Assembly (NCBI RefSeq): GCF_005434975.1
Contig: NZ_SKCJ01000002.1
Coordinates: forward strand, 496,001 to 560,000
DNA: 64,000 nt
Reading direction: 5' to 3'
Origin: Parerythrobacter lutipelagi
GTDB taxonomy: Bacteria > Pseudomonadota > Alphaproteobacteria > Sphingomonadales > Sphingomonadaceae
Part shown: positions 1-7,643 of the stretch, piece by piece
Numbering within the stretch: the first letter of the stretch is position 1
How the letters are laid out: every line of letters begins with the position of its first letter
The notes under the pieces: generated by a model
Databases searched by the model: none
Seen by the model: only the letters and a program-made list of their open reading frames with translations
Told to the model about the DNA's origin: nothing
Translations under genes and position numbers: made by a program

Positions 1-458
1 TGCTGCTGCAGGGCGGTGCGCAGCATGTGATCGCGGTCGACAGCGGCACCAACCAGCTGGCGTGGAAATTGCGGCAGGATGAGCGGGTGACCGTGCTCGA
101 ACAGACCAGCGCGCGCATCCTGACGCCGGAATTGATCGGGCGCAGTTATGGCTGGGTGGTGTGCGATGCGTCTTTCATCGGCATGGCCAAAGTGCTCGAA
201 GTGCCGCTGCGGCTGGCCGAACCCGATTGCCGCCTGATTGCGCTGATCAAGCCGCAGTTCGAAGTCGGCCGCGAAGAGGTCGGCAAGGGCGGGGTGGTGC
301 GCGACCCTGCGCTGCACGAGCGGGTTTGCAGCGAAGTGCGCGAATGGCTCGAAGCGGATGGGTGGCAGGTCGACGGCATTGTGGAAAGCCCGATCACCGG
401 GCCGGAAGGCAATGTGGAATTCCTGATTGCGGCGCACCGGGGGACCGTTTCACCGTGA
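1..458 (+). CDS. tlyA: TlyA-family rRNA 2'-O-methyltransferase, C-terminal part
   Basis: This is the 3' part of a gene that begins before the window; the reading frame is already open at base 3 (LLQGGAQHVIAVDSGTNQLA), so the GTG at 27 is an internal valine. TlyA enzymes methylate cytidine 2'-OH groups in 16S/23S rRNA using S-adenosylmethionine. The Rossmann methyltransferase core is visible: GTNQLAWKLR after the first strand, VVCDASFI with the catalytic-type Asp, KPQFEVG with the Lys, and a terminal GPEGNVEF with the Glu. The N-terminal S4 RNA-binding domain would lie outside the window. The family call is secure; whether it also acts as a hemolysin-like protein, as some TlyA are named, is not shown. 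Confidence 0.9.
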   Translation, partial: LLQGGAQHVIAVDSGTNQLAWKLRQDERVTVLEQTSARILTPELIGRSYGWVVCDASFIGMAKVLEVPLRLAEPDCRLIALIKPQFEVGREEVGKGGVVRDPALHERVCSEVREWLEADGWQVDGIVESPITGPEGNVEFLIAAHRGTVSP

Positions 459-555
459 CAGGCTTTCCCGCGACGGCACAGCTTGTCTTGCACCATTGCG
501 GGTTGGACCGGCTGCGGCCACTATCTGCTGTCTACGAATCGGACCGGGAGAAGTC

Positions 556-1104
556 ATGAACGTCCTCGCCTCCAAAGGGCAATTGCGCGCCAGTTTCATT
601 CGATGGGCGCTATTCACCGTGCCCACCTGCGTGCTGCTCGGTTTTCTGTCGGGCATGTTTGGCAGCCCCGACACGCTGTGGTTTCAAAGCCTGGAGAAAC
701 CGGCGATCTTCCCCGACCCGATGTGGTTCGGGATCGTCTGGTCGATTCTTTACGTGATGATGGGGCTGGCGCTGGCGCTGGTGTGTGCAGCCTGGGGCGC
801 ACGCGGGCGGACGCTCGCGATCGTGCTGTTCGTGGTGCAGTTCATCATCAATCTGTCGTGGACGCCGGTGTTCTTCGGCAGTTACCAGATGACCGGCGGG
901 CTCATCGTGCTTGGCGCACTCGCCGTGACGCTGCTGGCCACGATCGCCGCTTTCTGGCGCGTGCGGATGCTGGCCGGCTTGCTGCTGCTTCCCTATCTCG
1001 CGTGGGTGCTGTTCGCATCGGTGCTCAACTACCAGTTCCTGCAATTGAATCCCGGGGCCGACGGAGTCGATCCGACGCAGCCGGTGCAGCGGATTGAGTT
1101 TTGA
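556..1104 (+). CDS. TspO/MBR family protein
   Basis: This 182-residue membrane protein is of the TspO/peripheral benzodiazepine receptor family (tryptophan-rich sensory protein), which binds porphyrins and, in alphaproteobacteria, has been linked to control of pigment genes. Five hydrophobic segments and the family's aromatic motifs are visible (MWFGIVWSILYVMMG, INLSWTPVFFG, LAWVLFASVLN). The ATG at 556 is preferred because GGGAG at 546-550 is a well-spaced ribosome binding site; the frame is open further upstream but that part overlaps the end of tlyA. It is followed within 40 bases by ubiK on the same strand. The ligand and physiological role are not visible. Confidence 0.88.
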   Translation: MNVLASKGQLRASFIRWALFTVPTCVLLGFLSGMFGSPDTLWFQSLEKPAIFPDPMWFGIVWSILYVMMGLALALVCAAWGARGRTLAIVLFVVQFIINLSWTPVFFGSYQMTGGLIVLGALAVTLLATIAAFWRVRMLAGLLLLPYLAWVLFASVLNYQFLQLNPGADGVDPTQPVQRIEF

Positions 1105-1141
1105 TGTTGCGCAAGCGGCCTCGCATAGCCAAATAGCTGGG

Positions 1142-1393
1142 ATGCAAAGCCAGAACCCCCTTATCGCCGACTTCGTCAAACTCGCCAACAGCGCAGCAGG
1201 CACCGTTGCCGGGATGACCCGCGAAGCCCGCGAGAGTGCCCGAGACCGGATGAAAGAAGTGATGGGCGGAATGGATTTCGTCAGCCGCGAAGAATTCGAC
1301 GCGGTGAAGGAAATGGCTTCCAGAGCGCGCGAAGAAAACGAGAAGCTGGCCGAGCGGCTGGCGGCGCTGGAGGCGAAGCTCGCTTCGAAGTAA
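1142..1393 (+). CDS. ubiK: UbiK-like accessory factor (BMFP family)
   Basis: This short 83-residue protein belongs to the UbiK/BMFP (YqiC-like) family, an accessory factor of aerobic ubiquinone biosynthesis that also shows membrane-fusogenic activity in vitro. The family start, NPLIADFVKLANSAAGTV, is followed by an amphipathic helix and a C-terminal coiled coil of heptads rich in Glu, Ala and Leu (EENEKLAERLAALEAKLASK). The ATG at 1142 gives the normal family length; a longer frame from 1094 would overlap the TspO gene. It lies 12 bases before recO and is probably co-transcribed with it. The gene name is by family resemblance only. Confidence 0.82.
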   Translation: MQSQNPLIADFVKLANSAAGTVAGMTREARESARDRMKEVMGGMDFVSREEFDAVKEMASRAREENEKLAERLAALEAKLASK

Positions 1394-1405
1394 GATCGGC
1401 GCGCG

Positions 1406-2005
1406 ATGAACCTGCGCGCCCCTGCCATCCTGGTTGCTGCCCGCTCGCATGGCGAGACGGCAGTCGTCGCGCGCATGCTGACCGAGGAATACGGACTCGT
1501 CGCGGCCTATGTTGCGGGCGGCCGTGGCCGTAACCTGCGCCCCGTGCTCATCCCGGGCAATCGTGTCGAGGCTGAATTGCGCGCCAAATCCGATAGCCAG
1601 CTGCCTTTCGCGCGGCTGGAGCTGGTGGAAAGCCGCGGGCCGTGGCTGGGTGAACCGCTGGCGGCGGCGGCGATTTCCTGGGCGACCGCGCTGACCGCAG
1701 CGACCTTGCCGGAACGCAATGCCTATCCCTCGCTCTATTCGGCGCTGGGCGGACTGCTCGATGCGGTATGCAACGCGGGATCGGCGCGCGAATGGCTGCG
1801 CGGCATGATTGCCTATGAGGCGCTGATGCTGCGCGAGCTTGGCTATGGCGGCGCAGTACCGGCGGCTGAAGCGGAGCTTGCGCCGCTGCTGGAAATCTTT
1901 GGCCGTCAGGGGGCGCTGATCGAACGGTACCTGCTTGCCGACCGCAAAGCCGATGTTATGGCCGCTCGAAACAGGCTGCGCGAGCGACTGGGGCGGATGG
2001 TTTGA
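1406..2005 (+). CDS. recO: DNA repair protein RecO
   Basis: RecO (199 residues) mediates RecA loading on gapped DNA together with RecR in the RecF pathway. The N-terminal OB-fold is recognisable (HGETAVVARMLTEEYGLVA, then VAGGRGRN and IPGNRVEAELRAKSD), followed by the helical domain. It is shorter than the roughly 240-residue RecO of Escherichia coli, and no four-cysteine zinc motif is seen, as in many alphaproteobacterial RecO. It begins with ATG just after the UbiK stop codon and is followed by a palindromic repeat, not by another RecF-pathway gene. The family call is good; the shortened C-terminus is real in this sequence. Confidence 0.88.
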   Translation: MNLRAPAILVAARSHGETAVVARMLTEEYGLVAAYVAGGRGRNLRPVLIPGNRVEAELRAKSDSQLPFARLELVESRGPWLGEPLAAAAISWATALTAATLPERNAYPSLYSALGGLLDAVCNAGSAREWLRGMIAYEALMLRELGYGGAVPAAEAELAPLLEIFGRQGALIERYLLADRKADVMAARNRLRERLGRMV

Positions 2006-2015
2006 GGTTGTACTC

Positions 2016-2101
2016 CGTCATTGCGAGCCGCCGACAGGCGGTGCGGTAATCCAGCGAGGTGCCGTGCCGCACTGGATTGCTTCGCTTCGCTCGCAATGAC
2101 G
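2016..2101. repeat. Palindromic repeat (REP-like) between recO and leuB
   Basis: The element is bounded by perfect 13-base inverted arms (CGTCATTGCGAGC at 2016-2028, GCTCGCAATGACG at 2089-2101) with a second inner pair (AATCCAG near 2048-2054, CTGGATT at 2072-2078). This sequence type resembles short interspersed palindromes I recall from many alphaproteobacterial genomes. The right end directly abuts the leuB ribosome binding site. It could fold into a long hairpin in the recO-leuB transcript. No coding potential is apparent. Confidence 0.75.
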
Positions 2102-2117
2102 AAGAAGGTGAACGGGT

Positions 2118-3176
2118 GTGAAAATTGCAATTTTTGCAGGTGACGGGATCGGTCCCGAGATCATGGCACAGGCGCTGCGGGTGCTCGATGCGCTGCGGCT
2201 GCCGGGCGCGGTCTATCTCGAAGGCGATGTGGGCGGGATTGCCTACAAACGCCACGGGCATCCGCTGCCCGAAGAAACGCTGATCAATGCGCGCGGCAGC
2301 GACGCGGTGCTGTTCGGCGCGGTGGGTGATCCCGAGTGTGACAATCTGGAACGGCACTTGCGGCCCGAACAGGCGATCCTCGGCCTGCGTTCGCAGCTCG
2401 GCCTGTTCGCCAATCTGCGACCGGCAACGATGTTTGCCGGGCTGGAGGACATGTCCAGCCTCAAGCCAGAGATCGCGCGGCAGATCGACCTTTTGATCGT
2501 GCGCGAGCTCAACGGCGATGTCTATTTCGGCGAGAAGGGCACGCGCACGCGGGACGATGGCCAGCGCGAGGGGTGGGACATGATGTCTTACGCCGAAGAT
2601 GAAGTCCGCCGCATCGCGCACACTGCATTCCGCGCGGCGCAGGGGCGGCAGAAGCGGCTGACCAGTGTGGACAAGGCCAATGTGCTGGAGACCAGCCAGC
2701 TGTGGCGCGACGTGGTGGTCGAAACCGCTGCAGATTATCCCGATGTGGCGCTCGACCATATGTATGTCGACAACGCGGCGATGCAGCTGGTGCGCGATCC
2801 GGGCCGGTTCGATGTGATTGTAACCGGTAATCTGTTCGGCGATATTCTGTCCGATCAGGCGAGCATGTGCGTCGGCTCGATCGGCCTTCTCGCCAGCGCC
2901 TCGCTGGGGGAGCGGCAAACCGCGCATGGCACCTTCGGCATGTATGAGCCGATCCACGGCACCGCGCCCGACATCGCAGGGCAAGGCAAAGCCAATCCGA
3001 TGGCAATGATCCTGTCTGCCGCAATGATGCTGCGCCACAGCTTCGGTCGCGGAGAGGATGCCGCGCGGATCGAAGCGGCTGTGGCAAGCGCGCTGGCCGC
3101 CGGAGTGCACGGCGCCGATCTGGGCGGCAGAGCCTCGACGCAGGAAATCGGTGACGCGGTGCTCGAACGGCTCTAA
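2118..3176 (+). CDS. leuB: 3-isopropylmalate dehydrogenase
   Basis: LeuB (352 residues) oxidises and decarboxylates 3-isopropylmalate to 2-oxoisocaproate with NAD in leucine biosynthesis. The N-terminal GDGIGPEIM motif, the substrate-binding [13 protein letters not shown] segment, the Lys/Asp region ([25 protein letters not shown]) and the C-terminal NAD-binding [19 protein letters not shown] are all present and the length is normal. Translation most likely starts at GTG 2118, nine bases after GAAGAAGG at 2101-2108, which itself touches the upstream palindromic repeat. leuC and leuD are not nearby, so leucine genes are dispersed here. Confidence 0.95.
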   Translation: MKIAIFAGDGIGPEIMAQALRVLDALRLPGAVYLEGDVGGIAYKRHGHPLPEETLINARGSDAVLFGAVGDPECDNLERHLRPEQAILGLRSQLGLFANLRPATMFAGLEDMSSLKPEIARQIDLLIVRELNGDVYFGEKGTRTRDDGQREGWDMMSYAEDEVRRIAHTAFRAAQGRQKRLTSVDKANVLETSQLWRDVVVETAADYPDVALDHMYVDNAAMQLVRDPGRFDVIVTGNLFGDILSDQASMCVGSIGLLASASLGERQTAHGTFGMYEPIHGTAPDIAGQGKANPMAMILSAAMMLRHSFGRGEDAARIEAAVASALAAGVHGADLGGRASTQEIGDAVLERL

Positions 3177-3185
3177 GTCTGCGGC

Positions 3186-4277
3186 GTGCTTCAGCTCGCC
3201 ATCATCCTGCCAACCCTCGAAGAACGCGAGAATATTGCCCCGCTGGTGCAGCGCATCGAAGCGGCGCTGGGGGCCGATGGCTGGGAAGTCGTGGTGGTCG
3301 ATGACGACAGCGCAGACGGCACCGCAGAGGAAGCGCGCAAGCTTGCGCTGACCGATCCGCGCATGCGGGTGATCCAGCGCATCGGGCGGCGCGGTCTGGC
3401 CTCAGCCGCGATCGAAGGCATGTGTGCAACTGCCGCGCCCTTCGTTGCGGTGATGGATGCCGATCACCAGCATGATCCGGCCTTGCTGCCACGGATGCTG
3501 GAGGCGGTGCAATCCAACCAGGCCGATATCGCGGTCGCCAGCCGCTTCGTCGAAGGCGGCAACGCGGCCGGGCTGGCGAGCGAACGGCGGGAGAAAGCTT
3601 CGGGCTGGGCCAATCGCATCGCGCGGCGCATCACCGGAGTTGAGCTGACCGACCCGATGAGCGGTTATTTCCTGATGCAATCCTCGCGCGCGAGGGCGCT
3701 CGCCCCGCGACTATCGGGTGTGGGGTTCAAGATCCTGCTCGATATTCTGGCGACCTCGTCTGAAAAGTTGCGGGTGAAAGAGCTACCGCTGCAATTCGCC
3801 GCGCGGCGCAGCGGCACAAGCAAGCTGGACCGTGCGGTTGCCTTCGAATTCCTGATCGGGCTGTATGAACGCATTTTCGGACGCATCATTCCGACGCGCT
3901 TTGCTTTGTTCGGCACGGTCGGCGGGTTCGGAGTCGGCGTGCACATGGCGGTGCTCGCCGTATTGTTCCGCTGGCTCGATATTGCTTTCCTTCCTGCGCA
4001 GGCGGCGGCGACATTTGCCGCGATGACATTCAACTTCTGGCTCAACAACTGGCTGACTTATCGGGACAAGCGCCTGAGAGGATTGGGGCCGGTGTTGCGC
4101 GGCTGGATTGGTTTCTGCGCGACTTGTGCGGTGGGCGCGCTGGCCAATGTCGCGATGGCGGGGTTCCTTGCGGGGCAGGGCGTTTTCTGGGCGCTTGCGG
4201 CACTCGGCGGGATCGTGATCGGCGCGGTGTGGAATTACGCCTTGTCGAGCAATTTCGTGTGGGGACGGTACAAGTGA
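3186..4277 (+). CDS. GT2 glycosyltransferase fused to GtrA membrane domain (polyprenol-phosphate sugar synthase-like)
   Basis: A 363-residue two-domain protein. Residues about 1-230 are a family 2 glycosyltransferase close to dolichol-phosphate mannose synthases, with the nucleotide-sugar motif DDDSADGT near residue 40, DADHQHDP near residue 91 and the conserved DPMSGYFLM. Residues about 235-363 form a GtrA-like domain with four membrane segments. Such fusions make a polyprenyl-phosphate sugar and may help translocate it. It starts at GTG 3186, nine bases after leuB. The polytopic PMT-type transferase encoded convergently at 4917-6191 is a plausible user of its product; that link is inference from proximity. 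Confidence 0.85.
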   Translation: MLQLAIILPTLEERENIAPLVQRIEAALGADGWEVVVVDDDSADGTAEEARKLALTDPRMRVIQRIGRRGLASAAIEGMCATAAPFVAVMDADHQHDPALLPRMLEAVQSNQADIAVASRFVEGGNAAGLASERREKASGWANRIARRITGVELTDPMSGYFLMQSSRARALAPRLSGVGFKILLDILATSSEKLRVKELPLQFAARRSGTSKLDRAVAFEFLIGLYERIFGRIIPTRFALFGTVGGFGVGVHMAVLAVLFRWLDIAFLPAQAAATFAAMTFNFWLNNWLTYRDKRLRGLGPVLRGWIGFCATCAVGALANVAMAGFLAGQGVFWALAALGGIVIGAVWNYALSSNFVWGRYK

Positions 4278-4287
4278 TCCAGGACCA

Positions 4288-4920
4288 ATGACGCGCGGCA
4301 GGCTGACTGCCGGACAGATCCGGATATTGATAGCAGCGGCCTTGTTCGCCGCCGCGAGCATATGGAACTCGCCTTATCCGGCGCTCACTCCGCTCCAGAC
4401 GATACCAACGTTCGTCACACTCGCGATGCTTGCTTTTGCCGGGCACCGGTGGGGCGTCTCCACCGCATCGCTCGCCTGCCTGTGCCTGTTCCTTGCACTG
4501 CACACAATCGGCGGACGCTATATCTATTCGTTCGTGCCCTATGACGCGTGGATCGCATCGCTGGGACTGACCACGCCGAGCGAATTGTTCGGCTGGGAGC
4601 GCAACCATTACGACCGGCTGGTCCACTTTGCCTTCGGCCTGCTGTGGTTTCCGGTGCTGAGAGAACTGCTGAACCGCATAGGGGGATTGTCGCCGCGCTG
4701 GTCGATCTACGTCGCGGTCGAAGCGGTGCTGGCGGCCAGCGCGGCGTATGAAATCTTCGAATGGTGGCTGACGCTGGTCATGGCACCGGGCAATGCCGAT
4801 GCCTACAATGGGCAGCAGGGCGACATGTGGGATGCGCAAAGGGATATGGCGCTGGCGTTCGGCGGCGCGCTGATCGCTGCGGCCATCGCAGTGCTCGCCG
4901 GCAAACGCGCGCGCACTTAG
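4288..4920 (+). CDS. DUF2238 (YjdF-like) membrane protein
   Basis: This 210-residue integral membrane protein has about five to six hydrophobic segments and the signatures of the DUF2238/YjdF family: HTIGGRYIY, ERNHYDRLVHFAFGLL, YEIFEWW and GDMWDAQRDM. The conserved His, Asp and Glu residues within the membrane region suggest a catalytic or metal-binding site, but the function of the family is unknown to me. It starts ten bases after the GT2-GtrA gene, so co-transcription is likely. Its last four bases overlap the end of the convergent PMT gene (stop codons interleaved at 4917-4920). Confidence 0.82.
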   Translation: MTRGRLTAGQIRILIAAALFAAASIWNSPYPALTPLQTIPTFVTLAMLAFAGHRWGVSTASLACLCLFLALHTIGGRYIYSFVPYDAWIASLGLTTPSELFGWERNHYDRLVHFAFGLLWFPVLRELLNRIGGLSPRWSIYVAVEAVLAASAAYEIFEWWLTLVMAPGNADAYNGQQGDMWDAQRDMALAFGGALIAAAIAVLAGKRART

Positions 4921-6191
4921 CGCCAGCCGTCGATCCAAGCCCAGTTGGTAAAGCTCATTTCGTTTGCCAGCGGCCATGCGCTGAGGATCGGGTAGAAATA
5001 AGCGAACACCAATACCGATCCGGCTAGCGGGGCAAGCACGCTCCACCGCCAGCCGCGCTGCCACAGGGCGTCGCACGCCAGTGCCAGTGCGGCGAGCAGG
5101 AAGCAGCTGGGCAGGAAATAGTGGTAGTAGAACTGGATCGGTTTGTCCGCGAGCGGCCACATGCCGAGAGCGACTGCGAAGAGCAGCACCACTGCCAGTG
5201 CGTCCCACCGGCGCTGCGCCACACCTGCCCACGCGGCCCACAGCATGGCCGGAATGCCGAGCAGCATGGTCAGCGGATTTCCCAGCAGCACCACCCCGCG
5301 CTGCGCCCCGTCGATCGGCTCGTAAAGATACCAGATCGCCCGCAAGTTGAAGAGCCAGTCGGTCCAAACGCTTTGGTACGGATGCGGTTTCACCACCGAC
5401 GCCTGAAGCCGCATGATTTCGCTGTGCAGGGCCACGAAACCGCCCGGTTCAAGCGGATTCTCCGGCGCGAAATAGGCGGGCAGGAAGGTCAGCCAATAGG
5501 CAAACAGCGGCAGAACGCCGAGCAGCAGTGCGGCTTCCCACAAGGCCATGCCGGCGACCGGAATGCCCCGCCTGCTGGTGATGAGGCGGCGGCGCCCGGC
5601 GGTCAGGCGCGCAATGAAGAAGGCCAGTCCGGGCAGCATCGCCAGAAACACGACATTCCATTTGGACGCCATTGCGAGGCCCAGCGCGACGCCTGCAACG
5701 ATCAGCCGCCAGCGCCCGGTCTCCGGCTCGCGCACCGCAGCAGCGCAGTGCCACAGCGCGAGCAGGAAGAACGCGGCCATGAATACGTCGAGCATGGCGA
5801 TCCGCGCATGGACGAAGAGCAGGAAGCCGGTGCCAAGCAGGACCCCGAAGGCAAGCGATGCAAAGCGCGAGAGGTTGGCGAACCACATCGCGCGCATCCC
5901 GGAATACAGCGCAAGTGCGCCGAACAGGGCGGGCAGAACCCGCCAGCCAAACGCATTGTCGCCGAACAGCGCGATACCCAGCGCAATCAGCTCCTTGCCC
6001 AGCATCGGATGTTCGCGGTTCGTCCAGCCGCCGGTTGTCAGCAGTTCGCGCGCTGCCGGCAGATAGTGCACCTCGTCGAACATGGGGATCGAAGGGGTGC
6101 CAATGCGCCATAGGCAAAGGGTGAGGAATCCGGCCGTCAAAAGCAGGTTCCAGCGCCAGGGGTCTACGGGAAGGTCGGCACGTCCGGACAT
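4917..6191 (-). CDS. Phospholipid carrier-dependent (PMT-family) glycosyltransferase
   Basis: A polytopic membrane protein of 424 residues resembling protein O-mannosyltransferases (GT39/GT-C fold), which transfer sugars from polyprenyl-phosphate donors outside the cytoplasmic membrane. The first external loop carries the acidic motif MFDEVHY followed by REHPMLGKELIALG, the conserved catalytic-loop region of the family, and more than ten hydrophobic segments follow. The frame is open for 66 codons upstream, but that stretch is Arg/Ser-rich with no membrane character, so the ATG at 6191 (MSGRADL) is chosen. It converges with the DUF2238 gene and probably works with the GT2-GtrA protein. Acceptor (protein or lipid) unknown. 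Confidence 0.85.
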   Translation of the reverse strand: MSGRADLPVDPWRWNLLLTAGFLTLCLWRIGTPSIPMFDEVHYLPAARELLTTGGWTNREHPMLGKELIALGIALFGDNAFGWRVLPALFGALALYSGMRAMWFANLSRFASLAFGVLLGTGFLLFVHARIAMLDVFMAAFFLLALWHCAAAVREPETGRWRLIVAGVALGLAMASKWNVVFLAMLPGLAFFIARLTAGRRRLITSRRGIPVAGMALWEAALLLGVLPLFAYWLTFLPAYFAPENPLEPGGFVALHSEIMRLQASVVKPHPYQSVWTDWLFNLRAIWYLYEPIDGAQRGVVLLGNPLTMLLGIPAMLWAAWAGVAQRRWDALAVVLLFAVALGMWPLADKPIQFYYHYFLPSCFLLAALALACDALWQRGWRWSVLAPLAGSVLVFAYFYPILSAWPLANEMSFTNWAWIDGWR

Positions 6192-6387
6192 CGGACTGGG
6201 CGTAGTCAAAGCTTCGATATGCGACAAGCCGGTTTGAATGCCGGACGGGGATTGGTTTCTGTCTCGAAATGTAAACAATCCTCTGCTAGAGGACTGCACT
6301 GAAAACAGAAAATGGTGGTCGCGCGAACGGGGGAAACACGATGCAGGTCGCGCGATTGTGCGCGCCCGCGAGGTTTGGAGGCGCGCC

Positions 6388-6591
6388 ATGTTTAGAAAGC
6401 TTGTCTGTTCTGTTTCCGGTCATTCGATCAACCGGAACCGCGTGTGGCATGACGGGCTGAACTTCCGCTGCAAATGCCAGAGCTGCGGCACACCCATGCT
6501 GCGTGACCGCAATGGCTGGCGCGAATTCGATTTCGAACAGGATGCGGCTGAACACCGTGCTAGCCACCCGGTTACAGGCAGAACCGCTTAG
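6388..6591 (+). CDS. Small cysteine-rich hypothetical protein
   Basis: A 67-residue basic protein starting at ATG 6388, with GGAG at 6377-6380 as ribosome binding site; a frame-open extension back to 6238 looks non-coding. It has Cys7, the SGH motif with His12, and a CKCQSCG cluster (Cys28, 30, 33), suggesting a small zinc-binding knuckle. The C-terminus is acidic (WREFDFEQDAAEHRA). I do not recognise a named family, though short proteins of this shape recur in the Sphingomonadales. Its stop overlaps by four bases the stop of the convergent membrane protein at 6588-6986. Confidence 0.65.
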   Translation: MFRKLVCSVSGHSINRNRVWHDGLNFRCKCQSCGTPMLRDRNGWREFDFEQDAAEHRASHPVTGRTA

Positions 6592-6986
6592 GCAGATTGC
6601 GCCGCTGCAGCCTGCCGTTCGAGCCAGAACAGCCGCGCGACCATGGCGAGCAACGCGATACTGGCCGTGAGCCCCACCGCGATGACCCAGAGCGGCACAT
6701 TCATTCCGGCTTTGCGGGCGCGCGGAACCACGAACAGCAGCGCGATCCCGACCGAGATCAGCAGATCGTACCACACCTGTACGCCCCACAGATTGGTCGA
6801 ATGGTTGTCGATCACCGGCATCACGCCTTCGGTTGCGATCGTCACGGCGGTGAAGGCCGCAAAGGCGCCGCTCAATGCTGCGGCAAAGGCGGCGCTGCCC
6901 TTCGGGTTTTTGGCGAAAGCGAGGTAGAGCACGACCGGGCCGACAACCGCAGCACCGGCAAGGAATAGGATCAGATAGGGCGACAT
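6588..6986 (-). CDS. Small membrane protein, likely target of the divergent TetR regulator
   Basis: A 132-residue protein with four hydrophobic segments (residues roughly 3-24, 33-52, 72-87, 98-117) and a conserved-looking polar loop VIDNHSTNLWGVQVWYDL between the second and third. The N-terminal Met at 6986 faces a TetR-type regulator across a 74-base gap holding two identical-type palindromic operators. That arrangement strongly suggests that it is repressed by the neighbour, although its activity is unknown. No transporter signature is visible; the size and polar loop do not match SMR efflux proteins. Confidence 0.75.
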   Translation of the reverse strand: MSPYLILFLAGAAVVGPVVLYLAFAKNPKGSAAFAAALSGAFAAFTAVTIATEGVMPVIDNHSTNLWGVQVWYDLLISVGIALLFVVPRARKAGMNVPLWVIAVGLTASIALLAMVARLFWLERQAAAAQSA

Positions 6987-7009
6987 GGCTGGTTTCTCCG
7001 CGAATCGTT

Positions 7010-7053
7010 TGTAGCAGATGCTACACTTGTAGCGCGATGTAGCACTCGCTACA
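7010..7053. promoter_or_regulatory. Twin TetR-type operators TGTAGC-N4-GCTACA
   Basis: Two copies of the palindrome TGTAGC-N4-GCTACA occur at 7010-7025 and 7038-7053, 28 bases apart, with an extra TGTAGC half-site at 7028-7033. The right copy extends outward as CTTGTAGC (7026-7033) and GCTACAAG (7048-7055). They sit between divergent genes for a membrane protein and a TetR-type regulator, and the right copy ends seven bases before the regulator start codon, overlapping its ribosome binding region (AAGG at 7053-7056). Autorepression is the simplest reading. Confidence 0.8.
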
Positions 7054-7060
7054 AGGCGTC

Positions 7061-7600
7061 ATGGCCAAGACCCGCCTTTCCCGCGAAACGCTCCTGCCCT
7101 TGCTCGCCGCGCATGTGCTCGAGAACGGGCTGAACGATGCCAGCCTGCGCCCGCTGGCCAAGGCGGCAGGGACCAGCGACCGGATGCTGATCTATCACTT
7201 CGGCAACAAGCAGGCGCTGGTTGCCGCGCTGCTCGAATATCTGGCGGCGATGTTTGCTGCCTCACTCGACAGCGCATTTCCGCCGGGACGGGCAGATACG
7301 CGGCGCGCCTGTGTCGAGCAGGTGCTGGAGATCACCGGACAGCCCGCCTTTCAGCAGTTCTTTCGTCTGTGGTGGGACATCGTCGCCGGCTGCGCAGCGG
7401 GCAATCGGGCCTACCTTCAGGCCGCGGGGTCGATCATGGATATGCTGCTGCAATGGGTGACCGACCACTTGCCCGCAGACGATCCGGATCCGCAGACCGG
7501 GGCGCGGCTGGTCCTGACCCAGATCGAAGGCGCGCAGATGCTTGCCGCCATCGGCCGCGAAGACATCGGCAAAGGCGGGCTTTCCGCGCTGGAAACTTAG
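7061..7600 (+). CDS. TetR/AcrR family transcriptional regulator
   Basis: A 179-residue regulator with the N-terminal TetR helix-turn-helix (residues about 24-50: SLRPLAKAAGTSDRMLIYHF, then GNKQALVAALLEYL). The remaining helical part forms the ligand-binding and dimerisation domain, with Trp-rich RLWWDIVAG near residue 105. The ATG at 7061 follows the second operator closely, so binding there would block its own expression. The divergent small membrane protein is the probable regulated partner. The inducer cannot be predicted from sequence. Confidence 0.88.
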   Translation: MAKTRLSRETLLPLLAAHVLENGLNDASLRPLAKAAGTSDRMLIYHFGNKQALVAALLEYLAAMFAASLDSAFPPGRADTRRACVEQVLEITGQPAFQQFFRLWWDIVAGCAAGNRAYLQAAGSIMDMLLQWVTDHLPADDPDPQTGARLVLTQIEGAQMLAAIGREDIGKGGLSALET

Positions 7601-7643
7601 CCCCGCTTGTCGCGCCACGGCTCCCCGCCTAAGCGTATCCGCC

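Noticed and set aside
6192-6389. Sixty-six extra N-terminal codons for the PMT-type transferase
   Set aside because: The extension is Arg/Ser-rich without membrane character and overlaps the upstream region of the small Cys-rich gene; MSGRADL at 6191 fits the family start.
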